NCBI GenBank assembly: GCA_026417375.1
Contig: JAOADJ010000011.1
Coordinates: 29,602-93,601 of the forward strand
Origin: Melioribacteraceae bacterium
GTDB taxonomy: Bacteria > Bacteroidota > Ignavibacteria > Ignavibacteriales > Melioribacteraceae
Length of the DNA stretch: 64,000 bases
Reading direction: 5' to 3'
Shown: positions 44,233 to 52,418 of the stretch, one piece after another
Position numbering within the stretch: position 1 is the first letter of the stretch
How the letters are laid out: every line of letters begins with the position of its first letter
Notes under the pieces: model-generated
The model's input: the letters and a program-made list of their open reading frames with translations, nothing else
Told to the model about the DNA's origin: nothing
The model's database searches: none
Made by a program: the position numbers and the translations under genes

Positions 44233-46083
44233 ATGGCAAAAAATTATTTCAATCATGGTAAAAATAAGATGCTCTCAAGTTATGGTGGAGTTGGTTCACT
44301 TGTTGAAACTATTGAGGGCTCCGTTATTATAGAAACTTTTGATAATTGGGGTTATCAAAATATTCTATATTCTAATGAAATTGAGAAATATTTAATTGTT
44401 GATGATAGATTGCTATCCAGACTTAAATATATCTTTAAAAATCTTAAATACATTGTAAGTGTGCCCGATGAATTTGATAATAGAATTAATCCAAGAGCAA
44501 ATTATTTCCCAAAGTGGTTTTATTGTCCTAATTGTAAACAATTTAATGAATATTCATATTGGAAAAATTCCTGGCATCATTTGGGCAAAGATTTAAGATA
44601 TTTTTACCCACCAAAGTGCTCAAATAAAGATTGTAACCAAGAAATTTTGGAACAGGTTCGATTTGTGATGACTTGTCCAGATGGGCATATTCAAGATTTA
44701 CCTTGGAACTATTGGAATAATCGAACTACTGAGAAACAACTCGAACAAGATTTCTTAGAGTCTGAACTTGAGGAAAGTACCGGACCAGTATATCTAAATT
44801 TTAAATCTAAATGTTGTTCGGAGCAAAAGTTAAATTATTCGGTCAGTCGAGAAAATTCAGAATTATCTGGAATTCATATTGAATGTAAAAACTGTGGGAA
44901 GTCTGAAGATTTGGGTGGCGTTTTTGGTTTTAGAATGAAATGTTCTGGTAATTCACCATGGTTTGATTTAAATATTCATAAAAATTGTGAAAAAAAACTA
45001 AAGGTTGTGATTAAATCTAGCAACAGTATTTATTATTCAAACATAATTTCAAGTATCTACATACCAGTTAATCAAATTAATTTGAAACAAGAACATAGGG
45101 TTTTAATTTCTAAATGGCTGGAGCGCGGTAAACAAAAAGATGAGATTATCAAAGATTTAAAGCTCGATTATGATATTCCAGAATCTGAAACAAGACAATA
45201 TTTAGATGGCTCAGAAAGTTATGTTTCGGAACAATCATTTAGAGAAGTTGAGTATGACTATTTTAAAAGTCAAGAGCGTGTTGCTGATAATTCAATAAAG
45301 TTTTCTAAAATCGATGTCCGAAATAAAATAAAAGGATTCGACAATATTATTAGAATAGAAAAGTTGAAACACATTTCTGTACAAACATCTTTTACACGCC
45401 AAATGCCAATTGATTCTGATGCAATATTACTCACAGATGATGAGTATGACAATATACAATATGAAGTTAAACGTCAATCTACAACTTCAAAGAATATAAA
45501 TACTCCGATTTTGCTTGGTGTTGAATCTCTTGGTGAAGCAATTTTATTTACAATTGATAAAGCACAATTAGATGAATGGTCTCAAAATGTTGAAGTTTCG
45601 AAACGTTCAAGTACTATTAAAAATAATGCCCAATCCTCACAACGCAAATTTGTTAGAAGATTAAGTTCTAGTATTAAACCTCAATATTTATTAATACATA
45701 CTCTCTCTCATTTGATAATTAAAGAACTAGAATATGTTTGTGGTTATTCAGCGGCTTCATTAAAAGAAAGACTTTATATTGGTGAAAATATGTTTGGTTT
45801 TATGATAATGGCTATTGAAGGTACTGAAGGTAGTCTTGGTGGTTTAGTTAGTCAATGCGATGACCTTGAAAACTTAAATCGAATAATAAATAGTGCAATT
45901 GAAAGGGCAAAGGATTGTTCATCTGATCCAATTTGTGAAAATTCAGAAGGTCAAGGTGTCGAAAACTTAAACCTTGCGGCTTGTTATTCTTGTACACTTT
46001 TGCCTGATATATCATGCGAAGTATTCAATTCGTTCTTAGATAGAAATATTTTAATAAATAAATCTTATGGTTTTTTTCGTTAA
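44233..46083 (+). CDS. drmB: DrmB of DISARM (DUF1998 protein)
   Basis: A 616-residue protein. The start SSYGGVGSLVETIEGSVIIE is the DrmB-type opening. Several Cys pairs suggest zinc sites: CPNC (98-101), CSNKDC (129-134), a CPDGH-centred Cys, and CKNC near 219. The end is the DUF1998 signature: QYLLIHTLSHLIIKELEYVC, EGSLGGLVS and ACYSCTLLPDISCEVFNSFL, with Cys584, Cys587 and Cys597. DrmB forms a complex with DrmA in known DISARM systems. It is last in the operon: I find no drmC (PLD nuclease) after it, only 550 bases of non-coding sequence. Confidence 0.88.
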   Translation: MAKNYFNHGKNKMLSSYGGVGSLVETIEGSVIIETFDNWGYQNILYSNEIEKYLIVDDRLLSRLKYIFKNLKYIVSVPDEFDNRINPRANYFPKWFYCPNCKQFNEYSYWKNSWHHLGKDLRYFYPPKCSNKDCNQEILEQVRFVMTCPDGHIQDLPWNYWNNRTTEKQLEQDFLESELEESTGPVYLNFKSKCCSEQKLNYSVSRENSELSGIHIECKNCGKSEDLGGVFGFRMKCSGNSPWFDLNIHKNCEKKLKVVIKSSNSIYYSNIISSIYIPVNQINLKQEHRVLISKWLERGKQKDEIIKDLKLDYDIPESETRQYLDGSESYVSEQSFREVEYDYFKSQERVADNSIKFSKIDVRNKIKGFDNIIRIEKLKHISVQTSFTRQMPIDSDAILLTDDEYDNIQYEVKRQSTTSKNINTPILLGVESLGEAILFTIDKAQLDEWSQNVEVSKRSSTIKNNAQSSQRKFVRRLSSSIKPQYLLIHTLSHLIIKELEYVCGYSAASLKERLYIGENMFGFMIMAIEGTEGSLGGLVSQCDDLENLNRIINSAIERAKDCSSDPICENSEGQGVENLNLAACYSCTLLPDISCEVFNSFLDRNILINKSYGFFR

Positions 46084-46217
46084 CTTCCTCTATACATTGT
46101 ATTCGTTGTTTACCTTCTTTTTCTTTCTATAACTCTTTTTTTCATATTTAAGTATTTTAATATCCTTAAATTAATTGTATTTTATACTATCTTTTTTTAT
46201 CTATATTCTAACGCTCA

Positions 46218-46414
46218 GGTACAATTTTTCTTTTAGCTAAATAACGTGCAATTTATTTTTCTTTTATTTGGCTATAATTTTTTATTCCGCTTTTTCATTG
46301 CTCGTTTCGCTCCGCTTTTAACTCGCATTCAAAAAGCAAAAATTATCGCATTAATATTATTGATAAAAATAAAATGCACTAAAAACATTTAGCTTATTTA
46401 TAAAAAATTGCACC
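46218..46414. repeat. ~197-bp imperfect palindrome
   Basis: Four nested paired blocks: GGTACAATTTTT (46218-46229) with the inverse of 46404-46414; AGCTAAAT (46235-46242) with ATTTAGCT (46387-46394); GTGCAATTTATTTTT (46246-46260) with 46365-46379 at 14 of 15 bases; and ATAATTTTT plus GCTTTTT (46274-46282, 46289-46295) with 46331-46346. The apex holds a G+C-richer loop. It could be a miniature inverted-repeat element, a folded RNA or a recombination site. Confidence 0.65.
46221..46242 (+). repeat. right copy of 22-bp direct repeat flanking the DISARM-like operon
   Basis: Identical to 37578-37599. It forms part of the left arm of the palindrome at 46218-46414. The left copy near res has no matching right arm within the following 550 bases. 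Confidence 0.8.
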
Positions 46415-46633
46415 TTCTTTTTTTGTATATTCACATAAATCCCCAATCATCAATTTGATTTTTTTTTCATTAATTATATTTTTTAATTAGAAAATTCTGG
46501 GGGTAGTTAAATGTTTTTAATACTTTCACTTATCTCATTAAACCTCATTCCATAAAGATGAAAAATATATTCATATGAAATAAATTATTTCCATTTAATT
46601 AATTAATCAATTTACTAACTTATCGGGGTACTT

Positions 46634-47710
46634 ATGAATTTATTTGATTCTTTAATTTATTCCTTAACTGAACACATTATCTTCTTCCTATTTCTATTTT
46701 TCATCTTATTTACAATAATTATTATTTTATTTGTTAAAGACAAAACAGGTTATTTTTATTTAGGTGTACTAAAAACATTTTTATCAATAATTATTAGCCC
46801 TATTTTTTTCCTAAAAAAAACTGTTTCAGAAATTTCAAATAATCATACTACTTATTTCAACTATAACATTAACTCAAAGCAATATCTTCTTCAAAAATTT
46901 ATTAAATTACTCGAAGTTATCTTAGTCATTTCATCCATTGCTATTGTTGTTAATGGTATTATTATTGGTTGGAATTCTTTTTCACCCCCTTCTGAACTTC
47001 TTGAAAAAATATCTACTTTAGAACTTGAAATTAACGATACACAAAAAAAACTTAATGAAGTTACCCCTGAATATGAAAAAATTACTAACTTTTGGAATAG
47101 CAAAAAAGATTCTATTATCAATTCATTAACAAATAATAAATTATATCAAAACAAAAACCTAACAGAAAAAAATGAAAAACTATTTCAAAAAATTTCAAAC
47201 GACCAAGAATTAAAATATCTTTTCGAAAACATATCCTATTATTTTGATAGAACATATTATTATTCATATGTTATTGAATTTTCAAAAGAGAGAGCTTTGA
47301 ATTACATCGAATCAGAAGAAATTTCACCCCCAGCAAATAAAATTGATCTCCTTAAAGAATATATTAACAATTGGGCTATTATTACAACTAATAATTTGGA
47401 GTTAAAAAACATATCAGAAGATGATATAAGAATAAAAATTCAACCAAATTATTATAATATTGAATCAGAATACAAATCACTCACAAACAATTTACAATAT
47501 TCTCAAGAAAAATTAAATTCATATAAAGAAAAAGCTAAATATAATTATAAAGCACTTTTCTTATCAATCTTTGGATCTTTCTTACTATCTTTAATTTTTA
47601 TTTGGCTATTCGGTTTAATAATTGAACTATTCAATATATCTATTGATATAGCTAACAACGTTCGTTTACTAAAAGAACACAAAGAAAAAGAAGAACCAAG
47701 AATTTCTTAA
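46634..47710 (+). CDS. unknown membrane protein with long coiled coil
   Basis: A 358-residue protein. Two helices at about 13-34 and 40-59 and another at about 92-114 anchor the N-terminal part. A long charged helical region follows (LEKISTLELEINDTQKKLNE and after), and a last helix lies near 312-335 before a short Lys/Glu tail. I recognise no family. It is the last gene of the island, before attR, with its own GGGGT ribosome site and a hairpin after it. The layout resembles membrane effector or sensor proteins of defence islands, but there is no direct proof. Confidence 0.6.
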   Translation: MNLFDSLIYSLTEHIIFFLFLFFILFTIIIILFVKDKTGYFYLGVLKTFLSIIISPIFFLKKTVSEISNNHTTYFNYNINSKQYLLQKFIKLLEVILVISSIAIVVNGIIIGWNSFSPPSELLEKISTLELEINDTQKKLNEVTPEYEKITNFWNSKKDSIINSLTNNKLYQNKNLTEKNEKLFQKISNDQELKYLFENISYYFDRTYYYSYVIEFSKERALNYIESEEISPPANKIDLLKEYINNWAIITTNNLELKNISEDDIRIKIQPNYYNIESEYKSLTNNLQYSQEKLNSYKEKAKYNYKALFLSIFGSFLLSLIFIWLFGLIIELFNISIDIANNVRLLKEHKEKEEPRIS

Positions 47711-47718
47711 ATTATCTT

Positions 47719-47768
47719 TGGGCTGTAATAAATTATTTCACTTTATCTAATAATTATTTTACAGCCCA
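47719..47768 (+). terminator. hairpin after the last island gene
   Basis: TGGGCTGTAA pairs with TTACAGCCCA, and the stem continues imperfectly with AATTATT/AATAATT, about 19 pairs in all around an 11-base loop. It starts 8 bases after the stop. It lacks a clear T-run, so termination is likely but not certain. Confidence 0.5.
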
Positions 47769-47945
47769 CTATCAATTTCAACAAAGTTTTAAAACAGATA
47801 ATTGTTGAAATAAATATTAAACGGTTAACAAAAAAAATTAAATCAAATTGTCCCTACACATACAAAAATGAAAACAAAACAGTGCATAAAATATTCATAA
47901 AATTGCACCAAAACGCACAAAATGTTTTAAAAATTTCTAAAAAAA

Positions 47946-47995
47946 ATGACTCTTAATCAGCAGGTCGCGGGTTCGAATCCCGCAGAGTGCACTAA
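47946..47995 (+). repeat. attR: 50-bp tRNA-Lys 3' fragment
   Basis: Exact copy of 29673-29722, covering the tRNA from the anticodon arm to just past its 3' end. The 5' half (acceptor, D arm) is absent, so it cannot make a tRNA. It marks the right edge of the island; sequence beyond it is chromosomal. Confidence 0.93.
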
Positions 47996-48010
47996 ATAAA
48001 ATTTATTAAT

Positions 48011-48046
48011 AAAAAAGCTCGAGTAATTAAAAAACTCGAGCTTTTA
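48011..48046. terminator. bidirectional terminator, probable original tRNA-Lys terminator
   Basis: AAAAGCTCGAG pairs perfectly with CTCGAGCTTTT, with A- and T-runs on both sides, so it can act on either strand. It lies 16 bases past attR, where the tRNA terminator would have stood before integration. It also closes the minus-strand block that ends at 48073. Confidence 0.8.
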
Positions 48047-48072
48047 AGTTTTAAATTATCAAATCAAATTAT

Positions 48073-48609
48073 TTACAAATTATTCATCACTTTATATAAA
48101 TAAACTGCACTTAAAGTTTTTGAATCAACTATTTCACCACTTTTAATTTTTAATTCAATTTCATCAATTGAAAAATAACGCAATTCAATTCCTTCTTCAC
48201 CTTCTTCTCTTGCATGATCTCCATCAATCAAATCTTTAGCTAAGAAAATATGTAGAACTTCATTGCAAAATCCGGGAGTTGTATAAATTTTACCAAGCTT
48301 AGTAAAATTATTTGATGAATAACCAGTTTCTTCTTTTAATTCACGAATTGCACAAAGTAATGGATCTTCACCTTTTTCTAATTTACCAGCAGGAAGTTCA
48401 AGAAGTGTTTCATCATGTGCAAATCTATATTGTGAAATAAAAACAAGTTTACCATCATTTGTAACAGGAATAATTACAGCTCCACCCGGATGAATAGCTG
48501 TTTGCCTTGTTGCTTTATTACCGGAATTATTGTATTCAATTTCATCAATTCTAACATCGAATACTTTACCAGAAAAAACTGTTTCGGTTTTTGTTACTTT
48601 AAAGTTCAT
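48073..48609 (-). CDS. Nudix hydrolase, ADP-ribose pyrophosphatase type
   Basis: A 178-residue enzyme expected to hydrolyse ADP-ribose or a similar nucleotide sugar. The Nudix box is complete: GKLEKGEDPLLCAIRELKEE followed by TGY, with the metal-binding REL-KEETG helix. Preceding GGAVIIPV and ISQYRFAHDETLLELPAG are typical of the NudF/ADPRase branch. It follows the lipocalin gene by 8 bases and is last in a run of four same-strand genes. Exact substrate is uncertain. Confidence 0.88.
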   Translation of the reverse strand: MNFKVTKTETVFSGKVFDVRIDEIEYNNSGNKATRQTAIHPGGAVIIPVTNDGKLVFISQYRFAHDETLLELPAGKLEKGEDPLLCAIRELKEETGYSSNNFTKLGKIYTTPGFCNEVLHIFLAKDLIDGDHAREEGEEGIELRYFSIDEIELKIKSGEIVDSKTLSAVYLYKVMNNL

Positions 48610-48617
48610 AATGTTCC

Positions 48618-49133
48618 TTAATTACAATCGTGAATAGTTTTTTGAATTTTACTTATGTCAAAATTTTTATTTTTAATTTTTTGTAAAAGCATTTGATAAA
48701 TATTTTCATCTAATTTTGGTTCACGGGAAAGAATCCATAAATACTTTCTGCTTGGTGTTCCAACAACGGCATATTTATAATCATTATCTAGTTCAATAAT
48801 CCAATAATCACCTTTAAATGGCCAGAAGAATTGAACTTTTAACTTTGCATTATTACTTCCTTCAACAATAAAAGCTTTTCCTTCAACATCGTCAATTTCA
48901 TTATCTTTTTTACATCTGTTTTTTACTCTTATAGTTTCGGAATCAATTAAAGAATATTCTGCGGAAGTGCATTGACAACCTTTCTGAAATGAATTTGGAA
49001 TACTTGCAATTTCATACCATTTACCTAAGTATTTATTAACATCAACTTTATCAACTGTTTCTAAAGGTAAATAGTTTGATGATGTGCAGCTAATCAAAAC
49101 GAGTATGGAAAATAAAATAATTATTCTTTTCAT
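48618..49133 (-). CDS. blc: outer-membrane lipocalin Blc-type lipoprotein
   Basis: A 171-residue bacterial lipocalin. It has a lipoprotein signal ending LVLISC (Cys16) and the lipocalin signature GKWYEIASIPNSFQKGC. A later YAVVGTPSRKYLWILSREP matches the second and third conserved regions. Blc proteins bind fatty acids or lysophospholipids and are attached to the outer membrane. It lies 5 bases after the DUF1232 gene and 8 before the Nudix gene, so they probably share a transcript. Confidence 0.9.
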   Translation of the reverse strand: MKRIIILFSILVLISCTSSNYLPLETVDKVDVNKYLGKWYEIASIPNSFQKGCQCTSAEYSLIDSETIRVKNRCKKDNEIDDVEGKAFIVEGSNNAKLKVQFFWPFKGDYWIIELDNDYKYAVVGTPSRKYLWILSREPKLDENIYQMLLQKIKNKNFDISKIQKTIHDCN

Positions 49134-49138
49134 GTTAA

Positions 49139-49477
49139 TTAATCATAATATGGTAAAATTTCACTACCTAAAAATTTTATTACTGCAGCTATAACACCAA
49201 GATCATCAAGATAACCTATAAGAGGTGCTAAATCGGGAACGGCATCTATAGGTGTTATAAAATAAATTAATGCACCAATAACAATTGATTTTCGATACCA
49301 GGGTACATATTTGTCGCGCATATACCGATATAAAGCTTTTACATCTTTAGCAAAACGAATTTTGTTTCCAACTTTTTCTACTTTAGTCCATAAATTTTCT
49401 TCAACATATTGAGATCCTTTTTCAACATTAGCTTCGGTACTGAATTGTTCTTCAAATTCATCAAGTTTGGAATTCAT
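49139..49477 (-). CDS. DUF1232 (YkvA-type) small protein
   Basis: A 112-residue protein. The DUF1232 core is clear: RKSIVIGALIYFITPIDAVP then DLAPLIGYLDDLGVIAAVIK, a helical hairpin with the DxxPD-like motif. The first 60 residues are charged and helical. A GGAGGG site precedes the ATG, and the S9 peptidase gene ends 9 bases upstream. Family function is unknown; the hydrophobic hairpin suggests membrane contact. Confidence 0.88.
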   Translation of the reverse strand: MNSKLDEFEEQFSTEANVEKGSQYVEENLWTKVEKVGNKIRFAKDVKALYRYMRDKYVPWYRKSIVIGALIYFITPIDAVPDLAPLIGYLDDLGVIAAVIKFLGSEILPYYD

Positions 49478-49486
49478 TTAACCCTC

Positions 49487-51523
49487 CTATTTTTTAAATT
49501 CATTTAACCAATCGAAGAAAGTGTTATACCATAGTTTTGAATTTTGTGGTTTCAATATAAAATGTGTTTCATCTGGAAAATATAAAAACTTACTTGGAAT
49601 ACCTCTTCGTTGTAAGTAAGTAAAATGTTGAAAAGCCTGTTCTTCACTAACTCTGAAATCATTTGCTCCATGAATTACAAGCACTGGAGTTTTAACATTT
49701 TTAGCATGTTTATGAGGAGAAAATTTATCATACAATTTTTGATTATCCCAAGGAGTTCCTTTGTTTTCCCATTCCGGAAACCAAAGTTGTTCTGTTGTAC
49801 CATACATACTTTCGAGATTAAATACGCCTGCGTGACAAATTAAAGCATTAAATCTATTGGTTTGAGTTGAAATCCAGGCAGTCATATAACCACCATATGA
49901 ACCACCAGCAGCAAAAAGATTTTTTGAATCGATAAAACTGTAAGATTTAATTGCATTATCAACGCAACTCATAATATCGGTATAAGGTTTGCCACCCCAA
50001 TCACCACTAATTTCATCAGTAAATTTTTGACCAAATCCTGTTGAACCTCTGAAATTAGGAGCAATTACAACATAACCTTTTGAAGCAAATAATTGTAAAT
50101 TCCAACGATAGTGAAATTGATCTGCTGTTGTTCCCTGTGGACCTCCGTGAATTATTACAAGTAATGGATATTTTTTATTTTGATCAAAAAAAGGAGGTTT
50201 AATTAATAATGATTGTACTTTTACACCATCTTTTGCTTTTGTCCAGAAAGATTCTGTTGTGTTCATTTCAAGTTGTTCAAGTAGATTTTTATTTACAAAT
50301 GTTAATTGTTTAATTTCTTTTGTTTGAAGATTCATTGAAAAAATTTCAATAGGCATTGTACTTTTCTGATGTTTAAAAAATAATGTTGTGCCATCTGGTG
50401 ATAAAATTTGATCATGACTGTAAGCATCTTTCACAAGTAATTCTAATTCTGAGGTTTCAACATTTATTCTGTAAATTGAATGAAATGATTCTCTGTCTGC
50501 ATCGAAATAAATAAACTTTGAATCGGGAGAAAAAATAACTTTGTTAACTGATAAATCATGTTTTAAAGTAAGATCTTTAGTTTTTCCTGTTGCTCTATCA
50601 TAAAGTAATAGTCTTTCTTTGTCAGCTTCAAAACCTGCACGTTCCATTGAACGATATGCAATATATTTTCCATCTGGTGAATAAACAGGTTGATTATCAT
50701 TACCCTTGCTGGTTGAAATTGTTTTGTATGTGGAATTTGATCCGTTATTGATTATAACAATATCGTTGTTTGTACTTGTTGCTAATTTAGTTCCACTATT
50801 TTTTTTGTAATTATCCCAATTAATTGTAAAAGCGATTTCATTATCAATTGGTGAAAATGAATAATCAATATTACCACCAAGAGCAATAGGAGGTACATCA
50901 GCAAAAGAATTTTCAGTTAAATCTTTAATTTCTTTTGTTTCAAGATTCATTAAGAATAAATGACTTACTTTTTCTCCACGCCATTGATTGAAATTTCTGT
51001 AATATAGCTCGGTGAAAATTTTAGCTTTAACTTTACTTTGTTCTGAAGATTTATCTTTTTCTTCGTTGCAATTTTGATCTTTACAATCTGGATAAACTGA
51101 AGAGACAAAAAGAATTGATTTTCCATCTTTCGACCAAACTAAACCACTTGCACCTGAATAAATATTTGTTAGTTGAACATCATTTTGTCCATTTAAATCA
51201 CAAAGCCAAATTTGACCTTTCATTTCGTAAGCAACTGATTTTCCATCGGGAGAAAATTTTGGATTTGATTCATTTGCATCGCTGTTTTTTAGTGGTTTTA
51301 AATTGCTTCCATCGGAATTCATTATCCAAATATCTGTGTTGCCTTTATTTTTATCCATATCATAAGTTGTAAGAGCAAAAGCAATTAATTTTCCATCAGG
51401 TGAAAGGGAATAATCGCCGATTCTTTTCATGTTCCACAAATCATCAACGGTAATTGCGCGTTTTTGAGCAAAAGAAAAAGAAATTGTTAAAAATGTAATA
51501 AGTAAAAGAAATACTTTTTTCAT
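49487..51523 (-). CDS. secreted S9-family prolyl oligopeptidase / acylaminoacyl peptidase
   Basis: A 678-residue exported serine peptidase. A signal peptide (FLLLITFLTISFSFA) is followed by a WD40/TolB-like beta-propeller with repeated SPDGK motifs (about 40-400), and an alpha/beta-hydrolase domain from about 430. The catalytic Ser542 is in GGSYGGY, the Asp in HGANDFRVS and His654 in DETHF. HGGPQG forms the oxyanion hole. It would cleave short peptides in the periplasm. It is the first of the four-gene minus block. Confidence 0.93.
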   Translation of the reverse strand: MKKVFLLLITFLTISFSFAQKRAITVDDLWNMKRIGDYSLSPDGKLIAFALTTYDMDKNKGNTDIWIMNSDGSNLKPLKNSDANESNPKFSPDGKSVAYEMKGQIWLCDLNGQNDVQLTNIYSGASGLVWSKDGKSILFVSSVYPDCKDQNCNEEKDKSSEQSKVKAKIFTELYYRNFNQWRGEKVSHLFLMNLETKEIKDLTENSFADVPPIALGGNIDYSFSPIDNEIAFTINWDNYKKNSGTKLATSTNNDIVIINNGSNSTYKTISTSKGNDNQPVYSPDGKYIAYRSMERAGFEADKERLLLYDRATGKTKDLTLKHDLSVNKVIFSPDSKFIYFDADRESFHSIYRINVETSELELLVKDAYSHDQILSPDGTTLFFKHQKSTMPIEIFSMNLQTKEIKQLTFVNKNLLEQLEMNTTESFWTKAKDGVKVQSLLIKPPFFDQNKKYPLLVIIHGGPQGTTADQFHYRWNLQLFASKGYVVIAPNFRGSTGFGQKFTDEISGDWGGKPYTDIMSCVDNAIKSYSFIDSKNLFAAGGSYGGYMTAWISTQTNRFNALICHAGVFNLESMYGTTEQLWFPEWENKGTPWDNQKLYDKFSPHKHAKNVKTPVLVIHGANDFRVSEEQAFQHFTYLQRRGIPSKFLYFPDETHFILKPQNSKLWYNTFFDWLNEFKK

Positions 51524-51638
51524 TGGTTCCTCTAACTAAATTTTAATAATTGAAAATTATAAAAAGCTATCACTAAATTAAAGAAGATAAATTGAACTCT
51601 GATAAATTAATTTTAGTTAATAAATTAAAAAGGTTTTT

Positions 51639-52220
51639 ATGATTAAAGAAGCGAAAACAAATTATCCGATAAATGAGTTAATTAAAAAAAGATGGAGTGC
51701 AAGGTCATTTTCTGAAAAAGAAATAACCGAAGATGAAATAAACACATTATTTGAAGCTGCATCATGGGCATTTAGTGCTATGAATTACCAACCCTGGAGA
51801 TATATTTATGTAAAAAAAACTGATAAAGAAAATTTTGAAAAATTTGTTGATTGTTTATCAGATGGAAATAAGCCTTGGGCAAAAAATGCATCGGTTTTAA
51901 TTTTTTCTTATGCTAAGAAAAAATATGATGATGGTAATTTGAATGTTTCTGCACTTCATGATGTTGGAGCCGCTAATGCAACATTAATTCTGCAAGCAAC
52001 TTCCATGAATATTTATGGTCATTTAATGGGTGGTTATTCAAGAACAAAAGCATTAGAGCTTTTCAATTTAGATATAAACGAATATGAACCCGTTGTATTT
52101 ATTGCTTTAGGTTATTTAGACAAACCTGAAAAATTGGAAGAACCATTTAAAACAAGAGAAATAACACCAAGATCAAGAAAACAGATAAATGAATTTGCTA
52201 AAAAATTTGAGTCAAGTTAA
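51639..52220 (+). CDS. nitroreductase-family flavoprotein
   Basis: A 193-residue FMN-dependent oxidoreductase. It opens with IKKRWSARSFSEKEITEDEI (the RxSxRxF FMN-binding start) and has AASWAFSAMNYQPWRYIYVK and VGAANATLILQATSMNIYGH typical of the family. The C-terminal basic PRSRKQINEFAKK is also usual. The substrate is unknown; such enzymes reduce nitro compounds, quinones or flavins. It is divergent from the S9 peptidase, and its last 4 bases overlap the end of the small gene on the other strand. Confidence 0.88.
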   Translation: MIKEAKTNYPINELIKKRWSARSFSEKEITEDEINTLFEAASWAFSAMNYQPWRYIYVKKTDKENFEKFVDCLSDGNKPWAKNASVLIFSYAKKKYDDGNLNVSALHDVGAANATLILQATSMNIYGHLMGGYSRTKALELFNLDINEYEPVVFIALGYLDKPEKLEEPFKTREITPRSRKQINEFAKKFESS

Positions 52221-52417
52221 TATTTATAATTATTGTTATGGTAATTTAAAAGATCCATGTGTTGTCGCTTAAATAGAATTTTTAGAATTTCCAAAATGTA
52301 AGTCTTTTGAACCGCATTGGAATAATCTAATTTTTTGAAAACTTCAATCAATGTTTCTGTTGAAAGATTTTCGAGTGTTTTAATATCTGATTTTAATACT
52401 AATTCTATTAGTTCCAT
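52217..52417 (-). CDS. small hypothetical protein
   Basis: A 66-residue, mostly helical protein (MELIELVLKSDIKTLENLST and on). I start it at 52417, where GAGGA stands five bases upstream, rather than at a TTG at 52432 inside the preceding gene. The stop codon of that gene is one base away, so the two are coupled. No family recognised; there is no membrane segment. The tail is His/Asn/Tyr-rich. Confidence 0.5.
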   Translation of the reverse strand: MELIELVLKSDIKTLENLSTETLIEVFKKLDYSNAVQKTYILEILKILFKRQHMDLLNYHNNNYKY

Positions 52418-52418
52418 T

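Larger units (their letters stand above)
46084..46633. other. 550-bp non-coding region after drmB
   Basis: No gene. It starts with a T-rich stretch downstream of drmB. Its middle is the right copy of the 22-bp repeat and a 197-bp imperfect palindrome (46218-46414). After about 46415 it is plain AT-rich sequence leading to the next gene, which has GGGGT ahead of its ATG. Confidence 0.8.
29673..47995. mobile_element. tRNA-Lys-integrated genomic island carrying defence genes
   Basis: An 18.3-kb segment between perfect 50-bp att repeats, with a tyrosine integrase gene right inside the left end and pointing at the tRNA. Gene content is accessory: repressor, excisionase-like protein, type III restriction-modification, DISARM-like operon and unknown membrane proteins. 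No phage structural, replication or conjugation genes are seen, so it is an island or satellite rather than a complete prophage. Codon and base usage shift several times inside it, which suggests stepwise build-up. Confidence 0.92.

Noticed and set aside
46205..46420. The palindrome region as an integron attC site (TAAC near the left end, long folded stem)
   Set aside because: No matching GTTRRRY core is seen at the right end and there is no IntI gene; only the folding is similar.
47946..47995. A second tRNA-Lys gene
   Set aside because: Only the 3' half from the anticodon arm is present, with no acceptor 5' strand or D arm; it is attR.
29673..47995. The island as a complete prophage or conjugative element
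   Set aside because: No capsid, tail, terminase, replication, relaxase or type IV secretion genes are seen between the att repeats.
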